From the NCBI GenBank assembly GCA_021234155.1, contig JAJEKV010000101.1, forward strand, positions 965,453 to 1,029,452: a stretch of 64,000 bases of DNA, read 5' to 3'. The notes below the pieces were generated by a model. That model was not told the DNA's origin, did no database searches, and worked only from the letters and a program-made list of their open reading frames with translations. Of this stretch, positions 19,586-30,539 are shown piece by piece (the first letter of the stretch is position 1; every line of letters starts with the position of its first letter). The DNA is from Isoetes taiwanensis. Taxonomy: Eukaryota; Streptophyta; Lycopodiopsida; Isoetales; Isoetaceae. A program made the position numbers and the translations under genes.

Positions 19586-19841
19586 CAAATAAGAAGTATA
19601 ATCTTCTGCAACAGTATCCTAAATGATGAAATCTTTCGAACATGGTTATTAAGATTAAAGGGAAAAGTAGAATTTTCTCGATTGTAAATCCTCCCAAATA
19701 AGAAGTATAATCTTCTGCAACAGTATCCTAAATGATGAAATCTTTCGAACATAGTTATTAAGATTAAAGGGAAAAGTATAATTTTCTCGATTAAGATTAA
19801 AGGGAAAAGTAGAATTTTCTCGATTATAAATCCTCCCTCGT
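19586..19841. repeat. About 110-bp tandem duplication across a SET exon/intron boundary
   Basis: The block with AAATAAGAAGTATAATCTTC...GGGAAAAGTAGAATTTTCTC occurs at 19586-19694 and again from 19695. The second copy also contains a nested repeat of about 30 bp around GATTAAGATTAAAGGGAAAAGT. Each unit carries the end of the E(z) SET exon that encodes RENSTFPFNLN plus the start of the following intron, so the peptide motif appears three times. It happened after or during decay of the gene. Confidence 0.88.
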
Positions 19842-21746
19842 TTATTGGCTTCCCGATGCGATATAAGTTCTCTAGTATACTCTCCAAAATATTTGTGTTT
19901 ATTGACTGGGCTCTTGTTGCAATAAGTGCATATTAAAAACTAAAAATTAATCAAAGCAAAATCCGGCTTTTACCTTCAAAAATGCTCCCCACCCAACCAC
20001 ATCAGATCTTCCCAAAGGAACCTGGAGACAATTACTGCATCTGAAACATGAGCATGGAACTTTCACTGATAAAATAGAATAATAAGATTCTGAAACATCT
20101 CCCATGTGGTTCCCCCATGGATCACCATTCGTTTCCTACCATGGAGTTGCTATATATGTTTCTGCTTACAAAACAACACACAATACCTTCTATTGCTGCT
20201 TCAAAAGCAACTTCATGTTATGGCATTGATAATCTTCACCTCGCGGGGAGGATGTCCCAACATCCCATCTACACATGCAGAGAATCAACAGTAAATTACA
20301 TCTAACCATTATTTTTCCACGCTTCAATGTAGTCTGAAATAACAATATGTAATAAGATAAGAATCTTACCCAACCTAGAAATTTCTGCAAACATCTGGAT
20401 CACACTCCCTGCCAGCAGCAAAGCAGGGACACTGTCTGCTGCAACACTGACTCTTAGCACAATGACAGCCTCTGAAGTGGTTCTTGCATCCATTCGAGCA
20501 ACTATAACAAGCCTCCACAAAAGAATAAATGGTGTTGAAATACCATCGGATAAAAAATGCTCCCTATAACTGGGTTCTTACCCACAACATTTTTCATAGC
20601 ATGTGCCATTCCGTCACACTCCAATGGGATCCAGTGTAGTGGACTACGTTCTTGGTAGTGCAATACATTCTATTCAAAATTTTACACTGCTAGATAAGCT
20701 CCCCGAATCAGACCATATTCCATTATCTTTTGAGTTAAGACTGTTTCATTCAACCACAGATCAACGCAGGCTTCTTCAAACCTCGGATTAAGCTGAATTA
20801 TGGTAGACATGAGGCCTTTCAAAAGAAGTTATCAGAGCTGCTAGATCAGATGGATTGGTCGGGTGATGTTAACAAGGAATCTGATACTCTTACACAAACA
20901 TTGATCATAGCAGCCGGTGATGTCTTTGGATACACTAAAGATAGGCATAAAGGCAGATTGTATAACAGTTGGTGGGACTCTGAATGCCAGCAGGCCAGAA
21001 ATTGTCTTCCAAAAGGTGTGTGGTTAAGCCAAAATGGTACAAAGCCTTAATCCGCCATAAGAAAGGAATGTTTTACAAAGAGAAGAATCAAGCCTTATCC
21101 CGTTGGTTTCATATCCATCCAAAAGCTTTCTGGAGCAGATTTTCGAAGAAGACCTCATATGGTAACCTAGACTCTGATGCTTTATTGCAGTTGGTTAGAG
21201 ACCTATATTATGTGGAACAGGCTGATGGCATGACACTGTTAAATGTTCAAGCTGATTTATTCACCCCAAGCGGACGTGCAAGAAAAAGTCAAAAGCATGA
21301 AAAGCGGTAAAGGCGGTGATTTAAATGGGTTAAGCATTGAGCTCCTCAAATGGGGTGGGCCCCAAGTAATTGAGGCGATTAAACCGCTAATCGCCGCAAT
21401 AAGACAAGGATTGCCTCGGCCTTGGAAAGTAAATAAAGTCTCTCCAATTCATAAATCTGGTGATCGTGATGATGCACGCAACTATAGAACAATACTTGTC
21501 AGCTGCATGTTTTCAAAGCTTTTAGGAGGCTTATTGGAGGTGAAGTTGAACAAGTGGGCTGAAGAAAACAACAAAAGGGCACTATGTCAGGCGGGCTTCC
21601 GGAAAGAGCATAACACTCTTGATCATATCCTAACATTGAAGGTTTTGATTGATAAGGCCAAAGCTCCCAGAAGAACTTTGTATTTAGCATTTATAGACTT
21701 CTCAAAGGCGTTTGATATGGTGCCACGAAGAGATCTTGGGACCAGG

Positions 21747-22488
21747 TGTTAGGAATTGACACACAAACTATAATGACCTTTGCAAATTTCTTGTCTAGCA
21801 AGATTTATTCACAAAAATTTTCTTCACATGCACTAGGGAGCCACAAGATGGTCACTTATCCCTTGTGCTTGACAAATAAAATAAAACTCTTAAGTTCTTA
21901 AAGCAATTCAAACTTTAAGTCATGAGAATGAAAATATTAAACCATTGAACAGTTACTGTAGCAGGGGTCATTGACTCGAACACTGTTCCTGCTTTGACCG
22001 ATATTTGTATATCGGATTCTTCACCAAACACTTTGATTCTGCTTCATCCACCGGGTGTATATCCTCTGCTATCTTCATTACTTATATATTGCGGGTTTCG
22101 GTGGTTAAGGCATCATTCATGCTTTCAATGAGGTTGTTATCTATTGAACTATATCCCACAGGCTTGGCTCAGGAAATCTGCTACTTTCGATTTATCCCAC
22201 ATACCTGCTTTAGGAAACAAGCCCTTTAACCATTAACCAATTTTCGCCTCTAATTTTGTAAAGCACATAAAGCACTTATATGCATTTGCTTGCATCTTCA
22301 ACTGCTTGCATTTGAACAATACCCCATAAGTGAAAATCTCGTCACCGGTGTAACCAAACTCCGCATCTAGTAAGTATGTTGTAGTCCTATGCAAACCCTC
22401 GCCCTTTGCTTCTCATAGGTTGCTTTGTAGTCAAACAAATATTCATCGCCTTCGCTTCTCATGAATATAAGATGACTATTTTCTAACA
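21747..22488 (-). repeat. 3' LTR of the copia element
   Basis: Begins TGTTAGG and ends CTAACA. Differs from the other LTR by scattered substitutions and indels, for example around 22390-22410 and 21955-21965. Confidence 0.95.
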
Positions 22489-22985
22489 TTCCTCCTTCGA
22501 CTTATATTCATACTATAAGTCCAACACATTCAATTGTTGTTTGAATTTCTTTGAATTTGACTTTCGCAAGTGCTTTAGTGAAGATGTCCATTTTGTTGAT
22601 TTGTTAGTGTCAACATATTTCATTTGAATGATACCTTGTGATGCCGGATCTCGTATGAAATGAATACTTAGCTCTATATGCTTAGTCTGTCATGATGAAC
22701 TGGTTTTTTCACTATAGCTATGCAACTTTGGCTATCTGTCATAATCTCGGTAGCTTCACTTTGTACATGATTTAATTCCTCCAATAATCTTCTCAACCAT
22801 ACTATTTCTTTGGCCAGAGATGATGGCAAAGACATATTCACGCCTCTGCGAGCTCATAGCTATGGCAGCCTGTTTTTTGCATCTCCAAGTTATAGCATTT
22901 TTTCCTAGGAATATGACATATCCTGATGTTGACCTCCTTGTGCTTAGATCTCCTCCCCAATCTGCATCACTATAGGCAGTTAGTT

Positions 22986-23912
22986 TTAAATTTCTTCAGT
23001 GTAACATATACCTTGAGTGGATGTTCCCTTTAGATACTTTAGCACTCGTTTGCCTGCCTCCCAGTGATTTTTTGTAGGATTGTGGCATCTTCTACTCAAG
23101 ATATTGACAGCATATGCAATGTCAGGTCTGGTATTATTTGCCAGGTACAACAAGCATCCAATTAAAGCCCTGTATGGAGTGTTTTCCATGTCTATACTTG
23201 GCTTGTCTCTCGAAGTTCTTTGTAGAGTATGCCCCGAGTCATAGGTATTTTCACAGCCTTAGCATCTTCCAAATTAAATCTTCTCAACATGTTATCAATA
23301 TGTGTCTTTTGATGTAACTTGATGTACTTCTGATCCCTGTTCCTGATGACTTCTATACCCAAGAATTTCTTTAGTTCTCCTAAGTCTGACATTTGAAACC
23401 TGTTTTTCAGAATCTTCTTTGCTTTATTAAGAACATTCATAGTACTTGCAATCATTATACAATCATCCACATAAAGTGCTATAATGCAAAATTCTTCTCC
23501 TTCTTGGAATCTATAAAGGTTACCATCATTCTTTAATTTTTCAAACCTATGTTCTTGTAGAAATTGATTCATGCAGAGGTACCATTCTCTAGGGGATTGC
23601 TTTAACCCATAAACTGCTTTATGTAGTCTCCAAATCTTATTTTCTCCCTGCTCAAACCCAGGAGCTTGTTTCATGTAAGCTTCCTCTTCTAATGTAGCAT
23701 TTAGAAAATTTTGTTTTGACATCCATATGGTGTATTTCCATATTCATTTCATTTGCCATTGCAATTAAAATTCTAATGCTTGTGAGTTTGACAATAGGAG
23801 AGTAAGTTTCTTCATAGTCTTTGCCCCTTTTTTGAGTGTACCCCCTGGCTTTATACCTCTTGCTGCCATCAGGATTTTCTTTGATCCTAAATAGCCATTT
23901 ACTTCCAATCAC
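22986..23912 (-). pseudogene. Copia reverse transcriptase and RNase H remnant
   Basis: The reverse transcriptase shows SKWLFRIKENPDGS, the LNATLEEEAYMKQAPGFE region, VYGLKQSPREWY and the catalytic ALYVDDCIMIAS. RNase H follows with YRALIGCLLYLANNTRPDIA. A frameshift near 23715 and another near 23190 split the frame into three pieces; otherwise catalytic motifs are preserved. Confidence 0.92.
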
Positions 23913-24458
23913 ATTTTTGCTGTCATCAATATCTACCAGCTCATATGTTTTTGTTTCAAGTAAATGAGCTTAGCTCCTCTTCCATAGCTGCCATCCACTT
24001 GCTTTTTATTTATACTTTCTTTGAGCTTCTTCAAAATTCTCGTGGTATATCTTCATTTTCAAGGAGGGCCATAATTTGTTCATACTACTGGTTCATCAAT
24101 AGTAATGTTTCTTACGCTTCTCCCTTGCTCATCCCTTCCATATGGTAAATCCCCCAACTTTGCTTCTTCTATGAGTTTCTCAACTTGTGTTTTTCTTTTT
24201 CTTTCGACTATTGTTTCCTTATTCTCAAGGTTTCCATTGTTGATCTGCTTTGGCCTTGGTTTGAGTTCTTGTTGTGTATTTCCATTTTTCTGTTTCCACA
24301 TTATCCTCTTGGTTATTTTCATCATTTTCATCAACATCAAATTTTACATCCTTATGTTCGATGTGTTCCTCCTCAATCTTATGCCTCCTTTTATACCTGT
24401 GCTTGTACAATATGTTTTCATTGAACAAGACATCTCTCTTGATTATGATTGTTTTGTT

Positions 24459-25315
24459 TTACGGATTGTAGATTCTATATCCTTTGGATTCATCATCATA
24501 ACCAACCACAAATCCAATTTCAGCCTTATCATCCAAATTTTTCCTTAACTCTTTGGGTACATGAGAATATGCCAAACACCCATATACTTTGTACTTGTCA
24601 AAATTAATCTTTGTGTTTGGATTCCATAGCAGACTAGGCAGATTTCCATCAATGCTGCTTGATGGCAAATTGTTTTGTATTTCTACACTTGTCTTGAGTG
24701 CTTCTTCCCATAGATTGCTAGGTAGTCCACTTTGCTTCAACATAGATCTAACAGCATCTAATATTGTTCTGTTTTTCCTTTACGATACACCATTATTTGA
24801 GGGCTATGTGCGCATGTCAATTGCCTTTTAATTCCATGCTTCAAGCAATATAATCTGAATTTGTCAGATAGGTATTCTCCACCTCTATCTGACCTAATAC
24901 ATTTCAGTTTATTTCCAGTTTCTCTTTCAGATGCCACCACAAATTGTTTAAATGCTTGTAGTGCTTGGGACTTTGTAGTTAAAGCATAAGTTGTGCACTT
25001 TCTGCTGAAATCATCTGTAAAGGTAATGAAATACCTTTTATTTGTCCTACTTTTGATATTCAGAGGACCACAGAGATTTGTATGTACCAGTTCTAGCACC
25101 TAAGTTGCTCTGGTTTTTCGTTTGGCAAAGGGCAATCTGCTCAGTTTTCCCAAAATACATCCTTCACATATGAAATGTGCTGAGTTTTTGTTGCAGCATA
25201 TCCAACCTTGTTTAATCAATTGTTTTAGATTTTTGTTGTTTGTATGAGCAAGTCGATTATGCCATAGTTCTAACCCTTCTTCTTTAATAGTATTGATGCT
25301 CACTGCATTTTTCAT
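24459..25315 (-). pseudogene. Copia integrase remnant
   Basis: Contains the HHCC zinc-binding region (WHNRLAHTN and CEGCILGKLS) and the core with LVHTNLCGPL, TFTDDFSRKC and SDRGGEYLS. The first catalytic Asp of the DDE triad, normally in HTDLCGP, is Asn here, and frameshifts lie near 25100 and 24760. The C-terminal part includes LPSNLWEEALKT and YGCLAYSHVP. It cannot be active as read. Confidence 0.88.
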
Positions 25316-25661
25316 TGCAAATAAATATTCAAATCGGTAGCACGAAATTTCAATTCATCCTTGAGATAAATATTACATTGCAATGAGTCAAAAAGTGACC
25401 CAGTAGCCTAGATCAACCAGGTTGACTAATGGAAATCAAATTCTTGATTATTGTAGGCACACACAACACATTTTGTATATCTACAATGTCACCATTTAAA
25501 TCTTCAAGTCTAACAAACCCCTACTCTGAATTTTTGAAGAGCTCCATTTCAACTTGTATATTTCTTGAACTTGCATTGGTAGCATTCTTCGGTGAGATCG
25601 ATGGGTCAAGACTACCGATCTTTCAGCTCCACTATCAACTACCATATAATCATCACATTTG

Positions 25662-26700
25662 TTAGATTGACTTTATCAAGAATAGCAAATTCATTAAGTA
25701 CCTCATCATCTTCATCTTCTTTAATTTGCTTTGGATTTTTTTCTCCATGTTCTTCAGCCACAAATGCTTTTTTTCATAACTTCTTCCTCTTCCTCTATTT
25801 GAGGATCTCGCCACCCTCGCTATCGGGCCTCCCCTTCCCCTTGCATAATTCTTTGGAGTTGGGCATTTTGAGGCTACATGACCTCTTCCACCACATGTGT
25901 AACAGTTAAACTCTTTTTTTAACTTAGGACATTCATTCTTGTAGTGACCTTGCTCATGGCAATGATAGCAAGTTACTTTCTTCTTAACAATTAATATCTC
26001 GGGATCATTAGATTGTTGCCTTGATATTTTCTTTTGTTCCCATTCGTTTCTCAAACAATTTTTGCTTCCTCTCTTGTCTTACAAGTATTTCTAATAAATA
26101 AGGCAAGATTTTCATTATCCCGCTTCTAGATATTTAGAATTTGGCTTCCTCAGATGATACATTCACATTTGCCCCAAAGAAGATCAGCTATGAGATTATC
26201 AAACCTATCAAAGAACCCTGAGACATCTTCATCCTCTGCTAATTTTAACCCTCTTAATTCATTTTCAAGTAAATCAATTTGAGAGGATGTTTTATCTTCA
26301 TAATATTTAAGCATATATTTCCACATATCTCGTGGACTCAAGCCTCTTAATTTCAACCTAATTGTAGGACTACCTTGCAAGATATGATTCCTTGAGCCTC
26401 CTTTGCTTTTGCATACAAGGATTTTCCTCCTGAGCTGCTTCCCCCTGTTGTACCTCCTGTACCTGCACTTTGAGAAGTCCTACTTCCCCCTGCTGTGCCA
26501 CCTGCACCTTCAGCATTAGTTGAGCTTGTTGTGTTAGAGCCAAATCTCGTCAGTATTCCTGCAGTAACATTCCCTTGGGGATCCACCAAATCCCACAAAT
26601 CTTCTACTTCCAAGATGTGTACTATAGCATCCTTCCAAACTGAAACACGGACCTCCAAAGCATACACATCCACGGTGTTGAGCAAGCTTGCTCCAAATCG
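25662..26700 (-). pseudogene. Copia gag remnant with two zinc knuckles
   Basis: Reads through frames that include a Gly/Ser/Thr-rich low-complexity patch at about 26410-26540, the gag core with SPRDMWKYMLKYYEDKT and GFFDRFDNLIADL at 26170-26330, and two CCHC knuckles (CYHCHEQGHYKNEC and CYTCGGRGHVASKC) at about 25880-25980. Frame changes near 26360 and 26100 break the polyprotein. Protease sequence between 25660 and 25330 is too decayed to define. Confidence 0.85.
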
Positions 26701-26714
26701 CTAGACATATTACT

Positions 26715-26728
26715 AGCTCGATACCAAT
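26715..26728 (-). promoter_or_regulatory. Copia primer-binding site, variant
   Basis: Directly inside the 5' LTR the minus strand reads TGGTATCGAGC, which matches the initiator-Met tRNA 3' end except for one missing A. It could be a post-insertion deletion or a tolerated variant. Confidence 0.8.
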
Positions 26729-27497
26729 TGTTAGGAATTGACACACAAACTATAATGACCTTTGCAAATTTCTTGTCTAGCAAGATTTATTCACAAAATT
26801 TTCTTCACATGCACTAGGGAGCCACAAGATGGTCACTTATCCCTTGTGCTTGACAAATAAAATAAAACTCTTAAGTTCTTAAAGCAATTCAAACTTTAAG
26901 TCATGAGAATGAAAATATTAAACCATTGAACGATTCATCAGAAAGTGGGGTCATTGACTCGAACACTGTTCTTGCTTTGACCGATATTTGTATATCGGAT
27001 TCTTCACCAAACACTTTGATTCTGCTTCATCCACCGGGTGTATATCCTCTGCTATCTTCATTACTTATATATTGCAGGTTTCCGTGTTAAGGCATCATTC
27101 ATGCTTTCCAACTGAGTAGGTCATTGTTATCTATTGAACTATATCCCATGTGCTTGGCTCGTAAAAAATGCTACTTTCGATTTATCCCACATACCTGCTT
27201 TAGGAAACAAGCCCTTTAACCATTAACCAATTTTCGCCTCTAATTTTGTGAAGCACATAAAGCACTTATATGCATAAAGCACTTATATGCATTTGCTTGC
27301 ATCTTCAACTGCTTGCATTTGAACAATACCCCATAAGTGAAAATACTGTCACCAGTGTAACCAAACTCCCTGCATCTAGTAAGTATGTTGTAGTCCTATG
27401 CAAACCTACTGCCACTGCTTCTCATAGGTTGCTTTGTAGTCAAACAAATATTCACTGCCACTGCTTCTCATGAATATAAGATGACTATTTTCTAACA
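26729..27497 (-). repeat. 5' LTR of the copia element
   Basis: Same termini as the 3' LTR, 27 bp longer, partly from a local repeat of GCATAAAGCACTTATAT near 27270. Confidence 0.95.
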
Positions 27498-29240
27498 CCA
27501 GGCTGGAACAAATTGGAGTACCTAGAGAACCGGCAACAGCGGTTCCACAAATTGCATCTGAAGAAGTCATAGTCCAAGTATCACTAAGCACAGAAGTTCA
27601 GAGCACAATAGGTGTTAGGCAGGGTTGCCCGCTTTCCCCTACCCTATTCGGGATCTATATGGATGACCTAGAATCTTGGCTGAAACAGAAAGGTATTGCT
27701 GGAACCTGGCTGGGAGACTTGCTAATTCAATTATTGTTATATGCAGATGACGTAGTGCTTTTAGCAAACACGCCAGAAGGGTTGCAATCACATTTAGACA
27801 ATCTTTCTTCATTCTGTGATGCTAAGAAAATGAAGGTAAATCTTGTGAAATCAAAGGTCATGATTCTTGGCATTGTGAAAAACATACTTTCATGTATAAA
27901 GGTGAGGCTCAAAGTTGTTGACACTTACAAATATCTTGGGTTTGGAGATCTCCTCGAACTATAAATGGAAAGAATGTATTAAAAAAGAGCAAGCAGCAGT
28001 GAAAGGAAAAGCCGCTTTTGTACAAGATATGCTTTCAAAATGTTTCAAAGCCTCTTTGATGATTGGGGCCTCTAAAAAGGTATTGTTTAAAACATTGGTA
28101 CAACCAAGTACTTTTATATGGGGCTCCAATTTGGGGGCCTTCCTTATCATGTAGGCAAAGTGGTCCCAATTGAGACCGTGATGAAGATATTTATCGAGAA
28201 GAATTGGGGGTGAAGAACCAAATACCTTATGCAATTCTCTTGGCGGAGACAGGCATGATCCCATTAGAAGCCGAAGCTTTGTACCAGACTATTAATTTTG
28301 TGAACAGAATTTGCAGCCTTGAGGAGGACAGACTCCCTAACTTGGCCAAGCATGACTTCGGTAAAAAGGGGTGGTACGATGACATTATCAAATGGGCTGA
28401 AAGGTGGGGCATATCAGAGGCCAATTGGCCGATTTTCACGAAGAAGGCCGTGGACATGGTACAAACGGTAAGCTCTGGGAAAATAAGGGATTGAGAATGA
28501 TGTTATACTCATCGGACATCAATCCAATGCTTACATACCCGGATCAGAGCTATTTACATGCCTCTATTCCGAAAAACTTGAGACATTGGATAGCCAGATA
28601 TAGGACCAGTTCGCACAAATTAAAGGTAGAAACTGGAAGATGGGCTCAGGTTCCTAGGGATGAACGAGGACATGTAGAAGATGAGAACCATGTCCTGCTG
28701 GTGTGCCCATCATATGATGATATTAGGCATCAATTCCACATAGACGTACTCGACTTTCAGTCACTATGGGGTTTAGACTTCATGATATTAGGGAACTTCA
28801 TTAAATCTGTTGATTCACACAGAGAGTTCCTTTTGAAAACTCAGTAATTGTACGTGTCGCTCCATGACCATTGTGGGTGTGATAAATATATTATTATTAT
28901 TATTATTGTTGTTTTTCACATATAAACAGGCACGAGCATGGGGTAAATTGCTTGCAAGGCTAGTCTTTGCTATCTGCCACTCTCTTCCTGATCAATGGAT
29001 TGCCTGAGCTGACTTCCGAGTGTATTTCAACCTACGAACCCTTCCTCTCCTTCGGCCATTGTAAATCCTAGATCTTGATTGAATGTCTAGTTCCTACACA
29101 TGTAGAAAGCAACACTCAATCACCAGTTGGTACTATTAGACTACTCGTGCAAAAAATAGTGTAAACAATTGCTAACAGACTCTTATGTCTCACTCACCAA
29201 TTATCCAAAAATCTACTTCCCGGTTATACAATATGCAATC

Positions 29241-30535
29241 TTGACCTGTCGGTCGCTATATAGAGGCTAGCAGCCTCATGTGCATACATATATTATCCAA
29301 CTTCTATACAGCACTTCGGTCCTCTTAGCAGATTCCGAGCAATCATACAGCTGTATTAAATTTATCGTTATGGAAAATTAAAATTAGCCACTTCAAGAAC
29401 TTTAATATGCAATAATAAAACTAATCAACCAAGAAGGTTTGTTGTAGATGTTTATAAGATTTTGGGCAAAGGTTGGGTTGAGCGATTCCTTTTTTTTTAA
29501 GTGGGTTTTATTCCAATGGTTCGATTTTGGCTATTTCTTGGTTTCCTTCCTATGATCTCGCGGGATAGGGGCCGAATTCATGGATCTGGAAGTGGGCAGC
29601 AGAGTTGCCGGAATTGGCTAGGTTGCTTCTAGTTTTGTGCAGGGCTCCATCTACTTTACAGGGCATCTGATTTACGGTTGCATCTGGGTCTTGCATCTGC
29701 TGCATCTACTCGGGATTTGGCGGTATCTGGATCTGGCTGCCACCGGAATAGAGTAGGTGGTTACTGCTGGTAAAGTGTTTACCGGGGTTCGATTTTTTGC
29801 TTCAAATGATCTTCCCCGCCAGAATAGAATACAATAGAATGGAAAGGCATGGGCAGGTTACTGGTAAGGCTTTTACCGGGGTTCGACTCCTCGGCCAGTA
29901 GATCCTCTATGCAGCCATGGCTGTCTTCAGACGATTTTGCTGCAGACGATTTTCCTTGCTTCATTCTTCTCGATTTTCCATCCTGTTCGATTTCTCTTCT
30001 CGGTTGTAGATTTTTATTCCGGATTTCTTTTTGGATTTCTTATTTCAAGCCGGATCATCCGTCTCTGGGTTGTCTTAGTAGGGGAACCGGTGTTGGATTA
30101 CATACAGGCTCCTCTGTTTTTGCCTCATCCGTCTCTGGGTTGTCTTAGCAGGGGAGCCGGTGTTCTGTTTTTGCCTCTCTGTGATGCGCTGCAAATGGTT
30201 TCAGTGTAAATTATGTTATCCACGTCAGCCAATGGTTTTAATTGTGTGTATTTTATTCATATCCAATAGTTTCTTAAAAAAATAAGAAAAAAAAAAGGTT
30301 GACCTGTCGGTCGCTATATAGAGGCTAGCAGCCTCATGTGCATACATATATTCTCCAACTTCTATACAGCACTTCAGTCCTCTTAGCAGATTCCGAGCAA
30401 TCATACAGCTGTATTAAATTTATCGTTATGGAAAATTAAAATTAGCCACTTCAAGAACTTTAATATGCAATAATAAAACTAATCAACCAAGAAGGTTTGC
30501 TGTAGATGTTTATAAGATTTTGGCCAAAGGTTGGG
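29241..30535 (+). mobile_element. A-tailed 821-bp insert between 237-bp direct repeats
   Basis: 29241-29477 and 30299-30535 are the same length and about 98% alike by eye. The 821 bp between them (29478-30298) ends on the plus strand with an A-rich tail (AAAAAAATAAG then a run of A), as after reverse transcription of an RNA. The insert has two similar blocks of about 40 bp with pol III B-box-like cores (GGGGTTCGACTCC near 29876 and GGGGTTCGATTTT near 29784) and a repeat of CATCCGTCTCTGGGTTGTCT (about 30056 and 30126). No ORF of note. It is best read as a SINE-like or processed-RNA insertion, but the 237-bp repeats are far longer than a normal target duplication. Confidence 0.6.
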
Positions 30536-30539
30536 AGGT

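Larger units (their letters stand above)
21747..27497 (-). mobile_element. Ty1/copia retrotransposon nested in the LINE
   Basis: Two LTRs (742 and 769 bp, TGTTAGGAATTG...TTTTCTAACA) flank a 4.2-kb interior. The 5-bp target duplication CCAGG is perfect at 21742-21746 and 27498-27502. The polypurine tract lies next to the left LTR (minus strand GAAGGAGGAA) and a primer site next to the right LTR (minus strand TGGTATCGAGC, one base short of the usual TGGTATCAGAGC). The order gag, integrase, reverse transcriptase, RNase H is that of Ty1/copia. Small LTR indels and internal frameshifts show it is old and inactive. Confidence 0.95.
20619..28847 (+). pseudogene. LINE endonuclease/reverse transcriptase remnant in two pieces
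   Basis: Left piece: end of the AP-endonuclease domain (VVDYVLGS and SDHIPLSFEL), then a linker and the first half of reverse transcriptase with GKGGDLNGLSIELLKW, DARNYRTILVS and FIDFSKAFDMVPR, interrupted at 21747. Right piece from 27503: GVRQGCPLSPTLFGIYMDDL, the catalytic LLLYADDVVLLA and MKVNLVKSK, then a C-terminal region ending with a Cys/His-type segment (LLVCPSYDDIRHQF) and a stop near 28845. The right piece resumes the left frame exactly at the target duplication. Frame breaks near 21050, 21300, 27950 and 28480 show the copy is dead. The C-terminal part is unlike the usual seed-plant L1 zf-RVT and closer to the style of CR1/L2-like LINEs; this classification is tentative. Confidence 0.85.
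20619..28908 (+). mobile_element. 5'-truncated LINE inserted in an E(z) exon and itself split by a copia element
   Basis: The LINE consists of 20619-21746 and 27498-28908. It begins inside the end of the endonuclease domain and ends with a (TTA)n tail at 28889-28908, directly against E(z) coding sequence. Left of it, the E(z) cysteine-rich exon resumes. The orientation is opposite to the E(z) gene. A few E(z) codons are missing between the two flanks and I see no target duplication, so a small target-site deletion at insertion is likely. The exact 5' boundary is uncertain by about 10 bases. Confidence 0.85.
19494..29093 (-). pseudogene. Decayed E(z)/CLF-type histone H3K27 methyltransferase gene, split by a LINE
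   Basis: E(z) proteins are the catalytic subunit of Polycomb repressive complex 2. Minus-strand blocks in order: about 28909-29093 (reads GRRRGRVRRLKYT, then PCKQFTPCSC after a frame change), about 20579-20620 (NGTCYEKCCG up to a GTAAGA donor), 20370-20501 (CXC domain, GCHCAKSQCCSRQCPC and CDPDVCRN), 20187-20268 (RGEDYQCHNMKLLLKQQ), 19974-20034 (GRSDVVGWGAFLK), about 19830-19905 (YFGEYTRELISHREANKRG) and 19494-19568 (KGDKLKFANNSPNPNCYA). Intron positions look ancestral, so this is not a retrocopy. Breaks: in-frame TAG after SKD, at 20375-20377 and at 20190-20192; loss of the last CRNC cysteine; a frame change near 29020; Gly to Arg in EYTGEL; a duplication in the SET exon; no donor after NCYA; no exon for the last third of SET. 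No upstream exons were recognised. The identity is clear; function is lost. Confidence 0.9.

Noticed and set aside
30299-30535. LTRs of a small retrotransposon (29241-29477 and 30299-30535)
   Set aside because: No TG...CA termini, no primer site, no polypurine tract, and the insert has its own A tail.
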